64,000 bases of DNA from Anthonomus grandis grandis. Taxonomy: Eukaryota > Arthropoda > Insecta > Coleoptera > Curculionidae. The first letter of the stretch is position 1, and each line of letters begins with the position of its first letter. This document shows, one piece after another, positions 1-11,699 of this stretch. Under the pieces are notes generated by a model. That model searched no databases, was not told the origin of the DNA, and saw only the letters and a program-made list of their open reading frames with translations. The stretch covers positions 30,235,127 to 30,299,126 of the forward strand of contig NC_065567.1 of NCBI RefSeq assembly GCF_022605725.1, written 5' to 3'. The translations under genes and the position numbers were made by a program.

Positions 1-310
1 AGTTACTAGGTAATAAACTAAGAATGAATAGAAAAAATAATTCATTACTCTCCTGTAGTAAAAAATTATTTTTTTTAGTAAATTATGGCATAACTTACAT
101 GGCTACAGTTCCTATTTTTCTTGAAGTTACTTACTAGGATGTTTTTTTTATTTCACATTTTTATCACTACATTCACAAAAATATACGAACAATCACTAAT
201 TTGGGATTTTTAGATTATGTTTATTTATTTATTTAACAGAAATGATGCAAAATTTAATGCAAGCTATACAGAATATACACCTGGATGAGTATACACCTAT
301 TAATACCAAT
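1..310. other. AT-rich flank, no gene seen
   Basis: AT-rich sequence with homopolymer runs. No reading frame, RNA gene or recognisable repeat could be supported. Confidence 0.6.
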
Positions 311-1006
311 CTAATTTTTAGATTGAGGTAAGGATACATAAATGAGAATTCGACTTTGGCACCTTTTTTCTATATCATCGTTTCATTTTCTCAGTAGGGT
401 TTGAATCGGCTGCAAATAGTATTTTTCTCCTGTAATGTATCTAATTGAACCCGGAAAACATCACATTCTTCCCATCTTTTTCTAATTTTAGGATTGAGAT
501 AAAGATATATAAATGAGAATTCGATTTTTCCACCCATTTTCTATATCATCGTTTCATTTTCTAAGTAGTATATAAATCGGCTGCAAATGGTGTTTTTCTT
601 CCATAATGTATCTTAGTTAGTTAACCCGAAAAATTTAATTTTATTTCCATTCTCTTCTAATTTTTGGATTGAGATACGAATATACAAATGAGAATTCGAT
701 TTTTCCACCTATTTTCTATACCATCGTTTAATTTTCTAAGTAGTGTTTGGCCGGTTGCAAATAGTGTTTTTTCCCTGTAATGTATCTAATTAAATCCTGA
801 AAATATCACTTTATTCTTATCCTTTTCTAATTTTAAGATTGAGATAAAGATATATAAATGAGAATTCGATTTTTCCAACTATTTTCTGTATCATCGATTC
901 ATTTTCTAAGTAGTGTTTGGATCACCTGCAAATAGTGTTTTTCTCCCGTAAAGTGTCTAACTAAACCCAAAAAACATCATTTTATTTCCATCATTTCCTA
1001 ATTTTT
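311..1006. repeat. Tandem repeat, four copies of ~172 bp
   Basis: Four head-to-tail copies are visible. The anchor word GAGAATTCGA starts at 344, 515, 690 and 860, giving periods of 171, 175 and 170 bp. Each copy runs from a TCTAATTTT(T)AG..GATTGAG start, through TATATCATCGTTTCATTTTCT and a CTGCAAATAGTG-like word, to a TAATGTATCTAA tail. Copies differ by scattered substitutions, so the array is old or little homogenised. No coding capacity is seen. The family was not recognised. Confidence 0.88.
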
Positions 1007-2060
1007 ATTATAGCATATTTTAAATGGATACGATTGCCAGTGTAGTGTTTTTCAATTTGTTCTCTTCTGTCAATACTATATATTCCGTAAAATAGGGCCA
1101 ATACCCATACTCTATAGTACTATTTTATCAAAATACTAAAAAAAAAATAAATTGTTGAAATACGCCTTGTAGATATATAATTATGTCGGCGCCACTGGAC
1201 CCGAACCACCACAGCAAGAGGGTGTGCCCATTTGCTTATTAAAGGATATTTATAACACCACAAGGCGGCTTTTTATCGAAAAACGGTGAGAAAAGAGAGT
1301 CTCTCACTAATGCTTTTTTGTCTCCTAGACCTTGCCGGGGCCATTCTCTAATTAGAGACCCGGTAAAAGAATTTTAAGAAAGCCTGTAAGTACCCCAGAT
1401 AAGATTTTAAGTGTCTTTTCTATGTTTTAATTTACATGTAACGGATACATTTGGTGTCGTTAAAGTTCTAACTTCTGTCTGATCGCTGATAAAGAGCCAA
1501 TTGGTTATTTTGGTGATGACGCGATTTGTATTACAAAACAGTAGATCGTTGATTAGGACGGGTTAATTTATAGAGGAAATCATCAGACGGTTCGATGAAC
1601 GAGAATAACTCTGTTTTATGTTAATTATTTTATTGTTAAAGCGCACTGGTTTCGATTGTTAATTGTAACCTGTTAGGAGTAGGCCTTCACGAAAATATTG
1701 CTAAATAAATTAAGTACAAACCGTATAAGCCTCTTAACTAAATAGCGATCACAAAACACTCCAGAGACTTAAGAAGTTTCCCAAGAAAAATCAAGTTTTA
1801 AGAAAATTAAATATACGTAAACTCCGATTAAACACACTTAGAGTTTTAAAAGGTTTCCTGCTAAAGTTTCCCTTCTATTCTGTTAGACTAAAAAGAGATA
1901 ATGTGAGAGGGCGAGAAAATACGGCAGCGATGATGGTTCGATAGGAAGCGTTTCATTTCCCGCAATAAACTTTTTAAATTCGTTTCTGCAATTTCTTTTT
2001 CTTTATTTTTTATTTAATTGTAATAAAGTTTTAATTCTATTGGTCTCCCTGGAGCAAAAA
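1007..2060. other. Spacer without a supported gene
   Basis: Mostly AT-rich single-copy-looking sequence. A more GC-rich patch at about 1185-1400 contains a GGTTCGGGTCC word on the minus strand (near 1199-1209), which resembles a Pol III B box with one change. No A box or tRNA fold was found with it, so no RNA gene is called. Confidence 0.5.
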
Positions 2061-3066
2061 AATATTTAACGTAATTATTATTTTATGCATAATTTAAAGG
2101 GGTACGACGTACACTATTTTATTGGCTTTTAATTAAGTATGATGAATTTTCTGGGAAATAAAAAATTGCTAAATATTTTTAAAAACTTCACTACAGACTA
2201 AGAAGTTGTTAAAGGTTAATGAAATTAAGGGTTGCTCATGCCCTGGAAATCCATTGAGACGTAACAATATCAAATTAATGTATTCTTTAATAAAAATAAT
2301 TAGAACTATGGCGTAACTTAAAAAGGGACCATGCACTTTAACGACTAAACTTGAATTCTATATCAATTTACTGAAAAACTACAAAAAAATAAAAATATTG
2401 TAAAAGAAAAATATTCTAATAGGATAATGCAATGCATAACCTAAAAGGGCAGAATTCACACTTAATATTAACTATCTAAATTGATCAACAATAAACAGTA
2501 GTGTTGTGGATGGTTGATCAAATTAAGGGTTTATGTGTCCCTTTGAAACCTGCCGAGCCGTAAAAATGTCAAATTGATAAATTTAATTGAAAAAAAAATA
2601 ATTACAGCTATATGGCATAACTTAAAAGGGTACGATGCCCACGCTTTTATTGGTTTTTAATTTGTGTGATGAATTTACTGAAAAATTTATTATTTTTAAA
2701 ATCTACTGCAGCAAGTGCGACTGCGAAATATTGGTAAACTTAAGTTAACACTAAAACGTAAAATTACCAAAGTGGCTTATTTATTATTAAATATAATTTG
2801 ATTTATAGCATAACTTAAAGGGGCACGATGCATACTTTTGATTTTTTTTTTATTTGCTATGATAGATTCATTATAAAAAAAAATTAATTTTAATCGGAGC
2901 TATGTATAACTTAAAAGAGCACAATGCACACTTTCCTACTGACAAAAATATTAATTAATCCACAGACAGTAATATTTGCCTTGGAAACCTGCTGAGCCGT
3001 AAAAATATCAAACTAATATAGAACTGTGGCATAACTTAAAGGGGTACGACGCACACTTGCTTATTG
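2061..3066 (+). repeat. Decayed tandem repeats with GCATAACTTAAA box, forward
   Basis: Diverged units of roughly 100-300 bp, each carrying a box related to GCATAACTTAAAGGGGTACG followed by ACGCACAC-like bases. Boxes lie near 2085, 2310, 2430, 2615, 2808, 2903 and 3029. Some units also share CCTGCCGAGCCGTAAAAATG-like words (about 2549 and 2986) and TTTTATTGG(C/T)TTTTAATT after the box. The box is far better kept than its surroundings. The last unit is interrupted by the mariner at 3069 and resumes at 4263 with TTAATTGGCTTTTAATTA. Confidence 0.72.
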
Positions 3067-3068
3067 TA

Positions 3069-3100
3069 CGAGGGCGGGTCAATAAGTCCGTGACTTTTTG
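3069..3100 (+). repeat. Mariner left terminal inverted repeat
   Basis: 32 bp starting CGAGGGCGGGTCAATAAG and ending GTGACTTTTTG. It matches the reverse complement of 4229-4260 at 31 of 32 positions (C versus G near the middle). It lies directly inside the TA at 3067-3068. Confidence 0.95.
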
Positions 3101-3138
3101 GATAAAAGACAGGTTTTTATATAAAGTTATTTTATTTT

Positions 3139-4114
3139 TCAACATAGTTTCTCCAATTTTTTTATCCCTTCGGCAAAATATGATTTGTCGAGGTCATCAA
3201 AATAGGCATTTGTTTGAGGGCTGATTTCGTCGTTGGAGTCAAATCTCTTTCCACCTTTTTTGGGAATAGGAAATAGTTACTGGCGGCTAAATCTGGAGGA
3301 TAGGGCGGATGAGGAAGTAATTTGTAACCTAATTCATGGAGTTTTGCCATGAAAACTGCACATGTGTAGACCCTTGCATTGTCCTGGTTGAAAAGAACTT
3401 TTTTTTTGGCCAAATGTGGCCTTTTTTCTTTCAGTTCCTCATTGAATCTATCCAATAAGTTGGTATAATATTCTCCATTGATTATTTTCCCCTTTTGAAG
3501 ATAGTCAATGTGGATTATACCGCGTGCATCCCAAAAAATCGTCGCCATGACGTTATTGGTTGACAAACCCACCTTTACCTTCTTGGGCACCGATTCACCC
3601 CGAGAAATCCATTGTTTTGACTACTGTTTGGTCTCCGGCGTGTTATGGTGGATCCACGGTGACGAAACGATGCAAAAATTCGTCCATATTGCGGTTGAAT
3701 AACGCCAAACACTCCTGGGAAATTGTCACACGGTTGCGTTTGTGGTCGATTGCGAGCAAACGCGGCACCCATCTTGCGGAAAGCTTTCTCATACCCAAAT
3801 GATCATTCAAAATTGAAACTACTGAACCATGTGAGATGCCTATGCCTATCCACAATCTCTCTCACTTTCAATCTCCGATCGGCTAAAACTATATCGTGAA
3901 TTGTTTTGGATGTAGAGACCTCGACTGGGCGTCCAGAACGTTCGGCATCTTCCGTGCTTGTACGGCCACATCGAAATTCAGTAAACCACTTCTTTACCAT
4001 GGAAATGGATGGTGCAGAGTCCCCATAATATTTATCAAGCTTAGCCTTGGTTTTTTTCCGTAAAAAATAATCCTTAATGAGCACACGAAATTCACTTTTT
4101 TCCATTTCTATCAA
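3139..4114 (-). pseudogene. Mariner transposase, frameshifted and catalytically dead
   Basis: Remains of the DDE transposase that would cut and join the element's ends in the nucleus. It is spread over several minus-strand frames. The N-terminal part (4114 down to about 3840, starting MIEMEKSEFRVLIKDYF) carries the helix-turn-helix region, with the family signature WFTEFRCGRTSTEDAERSGR. The middle part (about 3840-3643) shows the linker WVPRLL and ends FVTVD, the first catalytic Asp. About 11 bp are then lost at 3651, where the D-E-T-W motif should continue, and a TAG stop lies at 3621-3623 (in TPETKQ*SKQW). The next frame (about 3650-3250) holds FNQDNA, the second Asp, and HPPYPPDLAASNYF. 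The third catalytic Asp of the D,D34D triad is Asn here (AAC, complement of 3276-3278). A further shift near 3215 separates the C-terminal tail FAEGIKKLEKLC, which ends in TGA at 3139-3141. The original length was probably about 340 residues, the family norm. Confidence 0.93.
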
Positions 4115-4228
4115 CAGCTGTCAAACACAAACTAAATGACGCAGCTTGTTCAAATTTTGACAGGCGTCAACTGACAGTTCTCTGTTGACAGGAGCAGAGT
4201 TGCCATTTCCATTAAAGGGCGGGAAATT

Positions 4229-4260
4229 CAAAAAGTCACGCACTTATTGACCCGCCCTCG
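4229..4260 (-). repeat. Mariner right terminal inverted repeat
   Basis: 32 bp ending TTATTGACCCGCCCTCG, the inverted partner of 3069-3100, directly followed by TA at 4261-4262. Confidence 0.95.
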
Positions 4261-4262
4261 TA

Positions 4263-5398
4263 TCTTTAATTAATTGGCTTTTAATTATGAAAAAGGGCTT
4301 TCACAAATAAAAAAAAAGTTAAATTAAACATTTGCTTTGTGCAACATTGTACGAAACCGATTGAAACGATAGGAATAACTATAAAAAATAAAAGTGTAGA
4401 TAAAATGATAGTAATACCCATAGCCGACGGCTGCGCATAAACCCAAACCAAACCAATATAAATTTCTACTTCTGCAATCTAATACAATCAAGAGCGAACG
4501 CAATAAATCTCAGCAATTTTTACTTCGGTTAAAACCAGAAGTAGAGCAGCCGAAAGGCCCAGGGCGCTCTGCCGTTCCGTTATATTCTGCGATGGCTTGC
4601 AAATTGTCTCAGGCATTACAAAAGGTACTGGGTGAATAACGCGGGTTTTTACTTGTTTGCTGACGACAGCAAATATCATCATTTCCCTCTGACGTAACGA
4701 ACTTTTCACTTCAAATACGAAGCCAAGCATTAATAGATTAACGTTACGTAGAATGCAATTGCCGTGTAATTAAATTAATACACATACCTGTCTAATAAAC
4801 CATTAAACATTAACCATATTATTAACCTTAATATTCTAACAAATCTGTAACAGCGATTTCAGTATTTCCTTTTGTAATCGTTTTAGCGTCGTCAAATATG
4901 GAAAGTTAAAAAACGCTTCGTGCTAGGTGAAACTTTCATTTTATTGTTATATTTACGTACTGTATAAAATATTCTGTTTGATAGTTTATGCAGATTGTGT
5001 GCTTCTGAAACGGTTATGCTTTATGAGTTCAGGTGTGCGGTTGGGTAGGTCTTAGTTTTTAGGTTACTGTAATCATTCTTCACTTGAACTGAGAGTTTTT
5101 AGATCGGTACTAACCTTAATCCGGGTATTTTTCTACTTTTTAGGATACTACGTCATTGAGAATTATCGTCAAATTAGTCTTCTTATTTCTAGATAATATA
5201 TCGCTATACTTTCTACTCTTTTGTCTTTAATTAAAAAATTTAACAGGAATTTTGTTTTTACTATTTATTAATTATATTTGAGGTCTAAATATGGATGTGT
5301 TTGTCAAGCACTTAAGTCATAATTCTACTTTGGTTAATCTTAATTTAAAATGTTTCTAATAAAATGAAATATAAGAAAACTGAAAAATAGGAAAACTG
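4263..5398. other. Resumed repeat unit, then unique spacer
   Basis: The first ~40 bp continue the repeat unit split by the mariner. The remainder looks single-copy, with a moderate-GC block at about 4425-4745. No frame there has recognisable protein features, and no splice-flanked exon was convincing. Confidence 0.5.
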
Positions 5399-8300
5399 AG
5401 ATCGTATCCATTTGAGTTATGCCATAGTTTTGCTGCAGAGAAATAAGCCTAAAATATATAAAAAATGCCTTTTTTGACTTTAGAATTTAATATGAAATTA
5501 TAAAAAAATAATAATTAATATAATGAAAATTGACAATATATTTAAAAACCTTAGAAATAAAAAAAGTATTTCTGTCCTTTTAAGTATTTAAATCCTAATA
5601 TACAAAAATTATATTTTGCTTTCTTTGACTTTAGAAATTGAAATAAAATCAAGAAAAATTAATATTAATACATTTAAAAAATATATTATATCCTGATTTA
5701 TTAACAGTATTTTTTAAGAACTTACAAAGATTTGATATATGGAAAAATTGCATTTTTTTTAAATTGTGTATTTTTCTATTTTTCATATTTTTGTCAGTTA
5801 TTATTTTGGTGCGACCTATATTTTGTCAAAAATTGTTTTACATTTATAGCATTAACTAAGCACTAAAGCTGGTTAAAAACTGATTAAAATTAAAAAAAAG
5901 TTTGTTGCAATTTTTACCTATTTGTAAACACTAAATAAATAAGTTAAAAAATAAAAAAGGTAACTTCGTGTCCATTTAAGTTATGCCATAAATTTAATTT
6001 AATATATGTATGGATACGTTAAAAGCTACTAAATAAAAAAATAAAAAAGTGCAAATCGTGTTTTTTTAAGTTATGCTATGATTTCAATTAAATTAAAAAA
6101 AAATTACCGGGCACATATATTCCTAAAAAAAAAGTCCTTTTTTGCTATAATTTAATACGAAATCGAAAGACAATGTTAAAAATTATTAAAACATTGGCAT
6201 ATTTCCATAGCACTTCTCACCGTATCCATTTAAGTTATGCCATATCATACTATATCGAAAAAAATTTACTCTAGAATTTTTGATAAAATCAAGAAAAATT
6301 AATTTAAAGTATCTATATATAATTATTTATTTATATGTGGTTAAAACTTCTAACAGCCTGCTTTTTTTAGTATTAAGGGATTAGAATTTTTAAAAAATTG
6401 GTTCTAGTGAATTTTCTAAAGTTTGCACAGTTTTAATCCAAACTGATTATAGGAACTAAGCTTTTGATTTTGATTTAATTTATTTTTTCTTCAATTCATG
6501 ATTTTAGTAAATATTTAAAAGGGTTCTTTAATAACAACACTTTTTGTAAAAAAATCCAGGTATTTCAGATGTTGGGTCTATTTTGTTAATTGTTGAATAT
6601 TATTTTATGAATTTAGAAAAGATGTCCACATTCTAATAAAATGGATTCTCATATTCATGGTTTAATGTATTACTTAGTAAAGAAAATAGAAATAGCGTTC
6701 TGATTTTTGGTTTATTTAATGGAAAATTAATTATGGAGAATTAAAAAAAAATTGAAGGTTGGATGAAAAACTGAAAATTATAGATTTTTGAAGAAAACAC
6801 AAAAAATTTAGATCATTTGGTTGTATTTTTATTATGTATTTTCTCTAAAAGCTCTACGAAAAAAACGAAAGATAGATCCATCATTCATACAGAAGATATC
6901 ATCCAAAAATGTAATTTTTTAGTTTTCCATGAATATTTTAGAACTAAATAAATAAATAAGTAAGTCCTTAAATTTAAAGAAAGAATAGAAATAAAAAAGT
7001 GAAATTGGTATCCATTTAAGTTATGCCATAAATTTAAGTAAAAAAAAATATATGAGTGTAAATTGTGTCCTTCTTTGCCCTAATTTAGTACGAAATGTAA
7101 AGAAAATATTAAAAATTATGAAATTATATATATTCCACTAGCTCTAGGATTCCTTAACATAAATTATTATTCCAGTGATTTTAAACCAACTCTTATTGAT
7201 TGACTCTGTTCAGCTAGTCATGTGAGATCCTAAAAAACGTATGTATCGACAACGTCATCGTCGGGTTAACTTCCCTCCTCAATTATTTATGCTCAGTTCC
7301 ACCGAATCAGTAAATATTTTCGTTTTTAAAGCAGAAAAGAGCAATCAATCTAATTTAATAGTTGATCGGACAGGACTGTGCGCAATCTGTCTTTTGCCGG
7401 CCATGTTGCCATAGCCAGTGATTGAGGCCGCTCGCTCGTGGCTAATTGCATGAATTATGTTTTGTCATGAAATGCGATATTCGTTTGTTTAATGGAATGT
7501 TTTGATATATGCCGGAAAATTAGAATATAATTTGTTGCGGCATCGGTACGCGTTTCATGATGCCGCTCTGACCGGCTTCAGATGGTCATTTAAATACTTT
7601 TTTTTAAACTCCCTACGCCAATGGTGCTAACATCCCTTAATAGTAAAAAAAAGGGAGTCAAGATCACTAGTCGTTGACACCATATGACAATTTTCGACAT
7701 TAAAACAAGGTCAAAATATTTGACGCGTCCTGTGGTTCAGATTTTTTTTTGATAACAGCTGCGATGTTTTCTATAATAAAATGCCTTTTTAATGTTCTCC
7801 AGAGGTTGCTTTTAACTGACTAAGGTGCAAAAGTATATAGAATTTATTTTAAAAGGATGTTGTTTTTTTTCTGCTTTTGAACATGTGTAGAACGGTCTGA
7901 GGGTGATAATCATCTCATGATTTTTTATTAAATTGGATGCTACTGCATTAGGGTCCAAACAAAGGTATTGTTATTTATTTCAGCATAATTCAAGTAAGTA
8001 AATTGATAAGGCACTGCTTGAAACCTGCTGAGGAGTTTGCTATATACACATGTAAAAGTACATTAAAATTTAAAAAATGGAGTCGTATCCATTTGAGTTA
8101 TGCTATAGTATCTTTTAAAAAATAATTTCATAAAATTATGCGATTTCTATACAGAAAGCGAAAATATCAAAAATTTATTTTAATAATCAAAAATCTGCAA
8201 TTAAAAATGCATAAATTAATTTAACGTAATTTCTTCATAGTTTTTTAATAAAATCAGATTTGCATTTTTTTAACTAAATTTATATGAACAAAAATAAAAT

Positions 8301-8840
8301 GTAATCGTGTCCATTTAAGTTATGCTATACTATCAATTAAAAAATAATATAAGTTACATTATATATAAAATAATTTAATAAAAATATACATTTTTCCTAG
8401 AGGGAGGGACCGTAAGAAAATGTAAAAAAATATTTTACACTAAAAATAAAATAAGCAAAAAGATTACTTAATAAAATAAATTAAACTAATTGAGAATTTG
8501 CAATTAAAAATGCATAAAGATTAATTACTATCTTTTCTTAATTTCGCAATAAAATCAAATTTACATTTTCTTAACTAATTTTCTTTGTTTTAAAATAATA
8601 AGGATTAAGTCAAAAGCTAATAAATATAAAATGTAATCGTATCCATTTAAGTTATGCAATACTATCAAGTGAAAAAAATTCATTAGACACATAATTTCAT
8701 AAAAATATAGGAGGGAGAGGCTGTGAGAAATTGTGAAAAATAAAAAAGGTAAAAAAAGAAGTTATTAAAATATATTAGCTAATAACTAAAAAAAAAGAAA
8801 AATAGGAATCATATCCATTTAAATTATGCCAAAAATTACA
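5399..8840 (-). repeat. Decayed repeats with GCATAACTTAAA box, reverse
   Basis: The same box as at 2.1-3.1 kb in the opposite orientation, reading CGTATCCATTTAAGTTATGC on the plus strand. Copies start near 5403, 5967, 6055, 6221, 7007, 8084, 8306, 8638 and 8808. Some neighbours share flanking words (AATAAAAAAGTG before the box; TGCAATTAAAAATGCATAAA near 8199 and 8500), showing a tandem origin. Otherwise the flanks are badly diverged AT-rich DNA. The words GAAACCTGCTGAGG near 8020 link this stretch to the forward array. No gene is seen. Confidence 0.65.
7180..7640. other. Unique moderate-GC block inside repeat region
   Basis: Unlike its surroundings, this stretch is not AT-monotonous and shows no repeat kinship within the window. 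It contains GGCTAATTGCATGAATTATG, a word resembling homeodomain/POU sites, and several GCCGGC-like words. No open frame with splice signals was convincing. A conserved regulatory element is possible but unproven. Confidence 0.3.
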
Positions 8841-10335
8841 ATAAGTTATATCAGGCACTCATTTTAAAAAGTTTTTTTTTCTATAGTGGAAAATGGTAAA
8901 AATGTTGCTCATACACATTGCCCCATAATAATAAAGCCCTAATTAAGAACAAGGCACGAGGGTCCTCCGAAAACAATAAAATTTGTATTTTCCTGAAACT
9001 ATCCAGATTCCTAATGACTGTCTGCTTATTCCCTTTCTGGCATAAGGGGAAAAAAAGCAATTTTTCCGCTACCGGCGTTAAGTCTGGATGGGGTCCCCTC
9101 ATTTGCAATTCAAATATGTTTTTTTTTCTCGCGATAGATCTAGACTTGACAAGTACTAAAGACCAGAATTAATATCTCGGAAAGTGTGCCATTTACCAAA
9201 CAAAACGTTTTCGCTACTCGGGAAGGTAGCAAAAAAAAAACAGCCCCTGATTTAAAAAAATCTCCGGAGTTTGAAGAAGAAGTACGTGATTTGTTTTGGA
9301 ATTTTCTTCGTTTTTAATGATTGCCATTCAGGCTGGTTTTTGTTTAACTGTTCATTGTGTACTTTGACTTGTATTAATGTGAAAAGATTGCTGATTTAAA
9401 GGCAATTTTTCTTTTTTCTTTTGTTTTATTATTTTATGTGAATATCTCTTAAATTTCTATAAATTTCATTTCTTTCATTAAAATAAAATTTACGTGAGTT
9501 TAAACTAAGGAATCTGCTCTAATTAGGCCTGGAAAATAAATTAAAGAAATTCAAAAGAATGTAATTTTTTTGTAATTTTTTCGCAGGGATCCCAGGACTT
9601 TGAGATTGCGAGATTGAATCCTGAGATTTCAGATTTAATCCTAGAAATCCATATTTATTATTAGTGTCATTTATTTAGGTCGATTTTAAGCAATTTTCTA
9701 AAAAATTAATTTTTTTCTTATTTATTTAAAAAAAGTGGATGAAAACTTTTATAGACACCCAAAGAAGAGATTATTCTAGGATCTAATCATTGTATTGTTT
9801 AAATTTACAGTAACGCCCCATAAATTAATTAAAGCTATTCACAACTTAAATGCACACGAGGAACTTTTTTGGTTTAATAGGATTTGCAGACCAGAATTTT
9901 ATTAATTAAAGAAAACGCACAAATTGGAATAAAATTATGCATAACTTAAATGGATACGAAGAGCATTTGCTTTCATAAATTATTTTTTATTTAAAAATTT
10001 GCTTATAATTCAATTAATTATAAATGAAATTAAATAAATTTTAAGGAATTAAGATAAAAAGAGAAATCAACTTTCAGTATATTAAATATGACCTAAAACT
10101 TAGTAATTATGCTTCAAAAAAATTTAAATATACTTTTGTAGTTAAATATTTATCAAATTTTAATATTTTTATTTTTATTTAGACGTGTTTCTTTATTGTG
10201 AACAGGTTGTATAATAAAACAGAAAAATAGCCGATTTTTATAATTTTAATTAAATGCAAAAACGTGAAAAATCCATTAAACAAATGATTGGTAAAAAATT
10301 AAAAAAAATCATAAAAAAATTATACACAATTAATT
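8841..10335. other. Spacer without a supported gene
   Basis: About 8880-9280 is single-copy-looking and richer in GC. Overlapping frames on both strands there have no recognisable domain. The rest is AT-rich. One isolated GCATAACTTAAATGGATACG box lies at 9939-9959 with no obvious repeat body around it. Confidence 0.5.
9939..9959 (+). repeat. Isolated GCATAACTTAAATGGATACG box
   Basis: One of the best-preserved copies of the dispersed box, in plain AT-rich sequence. Similar isolated copies are at about 15721-15746 (reverse), 22880-22902 (reverse), 57111-57131 (forward) and 62191-62213 (reverse). Confidence 0.7.
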
Positions 10336-10339
10336 TTTT

Positions 10340-11100
10340 TCTCAATACAATCCTTCTACGCGTCTCTATCTGACACATTATTCTCTCCATAAGTTAACCT
10401 TTGTTAAGCTCATTATGCTGTTAAAAGTCTATAAAAAAAACAATTTTTTCCAATTTACCAAAAAATATAAAACAAAAATTATTTTCATAAATATTGACAA
10501 AAAAATTAAAATAAAGGGTGAAATAAAGAAAAAAAATATTTAAAAAACATATTGCGCTTTTTTTAAATATTTATATATCTATCTCTGTGTGATACGTTGT
10601 TTAAACTTAATTTTTTTTAATATGTAAGAATTATGAACCGAAAAATATTAAATAAAGAATAAAATGATAAAGCAAAAGACATTCAAGAAAATCCAAACAT
10701 TCCAGGCTTCTATCTATTTACCCCTGCCTAATGTATTATTTAATTCATAAGTTTATCTCTGTCAAAACCATTCAAATTTCAAAAATTAGATGTTTATATA
10801 GAAATTATTAACATAAAAAAAAATCCAGATTTCTATCTAGCTACCTCTGTCTGATTCATTATTTTAGTCATAAATTTATCCCTGTCAAACTTATTAAAGC
10901 TAATTCAAATTTCAAAATCTAATTATTTTTTTTTCATATATAGGAAGTATGAACCGAAAAAAAATAAACACAGAATAAAATTATAAAAAACAAAGTATAA
11001 AGAAAAATTAAAATATTCAGGTTTATATCGATTTATCTCTGTCTGATGTATTATTTTAGTCATAAGTTTATCTCTATTAACCCCGTTAAAATAAAGTAAT
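10340..11100. repeat. Degenerate tandem repeat, about five copies
   Basis: Irregular copies of roughly 120-220 bp share TCTATCTATTTA, CTCTGTCTGATGTATTATTT and CATAAGTTTATCTCTGT words. The TCTGAT-like anchor is near 10368, 10585, 10725, 10846 and 11039. Between anchors are long A/T runs. No coding potential is visible. Confidence 0.68.
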
Positions 11101-11540
11101 ACATAAGTATACCCTCTTTTTTTCGTAGAACACTATTTGATACAATTCCCTATAATACTTTTACTGTTTTCATTAAAAAAAAATAAAATTTAAAAATTGT
11201 TTTTTTTTAAATATTCGCTTTTTTCTGACTTCGTATCGATTTTTTTTTTAAATTTTGGTTTATTTTTTCTATAATACATACATTATATTTGTCAATGAAA
11301 ATGCCCTTTTCTTAACTTGACAAAATACTTAAAAATTTTATTAAATTTCTTAGATAATTAAATAAATTACTTAAATTGAAGGTGTTTTAAATAATTAAAA
11401 AAAATAACACCTACGCTATCTCCTTAGATATTTTACTGGTCCATATTAAATTGAGCACTAAATGTGTATTTATATTTATTAAAACATTCATAGTAAAACA
11501 ACAACACTTCACTCAGATTGTCTATATTGCTAATAATAGT

Positions 11541-11600
11541 AATAGCTGCTTGGCTCGGCTCAGGCTCGGCTCGGATCGGCTTGGCTCAGGTTCACTTGAC
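11541..11600. repeat. GC-rich simple repeat of GGCTC/GGATC words
   Basis: A short run of repeated GGCTCGGCTCAGG-type pentamer and hexamer words. It gives an arginine/leucine/glycine-rich frame by chance and stands out sharply from the AT-rich flanks. Confidence 0.75.
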
Positions 11601-11699
11601 AGAAACATTCGAGGCATCACCCCATTTTTGTCAGTTAATAACTTCAACTATCAAATTTAAATGATTCCATTATTTCCTGAGATTAAATTGTAGATGCAA

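Larger units (their letters stand above)
3069..4260 (-). mobile_element. Mariner-family DNA transposon, inactive copy
   Basis: A 1,192-bp Tc1/mariner-superfamily element. It has 32-bp terminal inverted repeats that differ at one position, and is flanked by TA at 3067-3068 and 4261-4262, the target duplication expected for cut-and-paste mariner insertion. The length fits a mariner of about 1.2-1.3 kb with a single transposase gene, here on the minus strand. The gene carries frameshifts, a stop and a catalytic substitution, so the copy cannot encode its own transposase. It sits inside a unit of the decayed GCATAACTTAAA repeat, so it inserted after that array formed. The subfamily was not assigned; the N-terminus looks irritans/mauritiana-like. 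Confidence 0.95.

Noticed and set aside
1185..1225. tRNA or SINE promoter on the minus strand from a B-box-like GGTTCGGGTCC
   Set aside because: One mismatch to the consensus, no A box at a suitable distance, and no cloverleaf. Too weak to call.
3508..3855. Plus- and minus-strand short frames overlapping the mariner
   Set aside because: The plus-strand frames and the 3575-3772 minus frame are shadows. Only the transposase frames listed for the pseudogene align with mariner protein features.
8881..9172. Overlapping frames on both strands at 8.9-9.2 kb
   Set aside because: Neither translation shows a domain, signal peptide or splice context, and each is explained by a locally lower stop density in a GC-richer patch.
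11451..11660. Frame with an arginine/leucine/glycine-rich stretch
   Set aside because: The biased part is the translation of the GGCTC/GGATC simple repeat, and the rest is AT-rich spacer.
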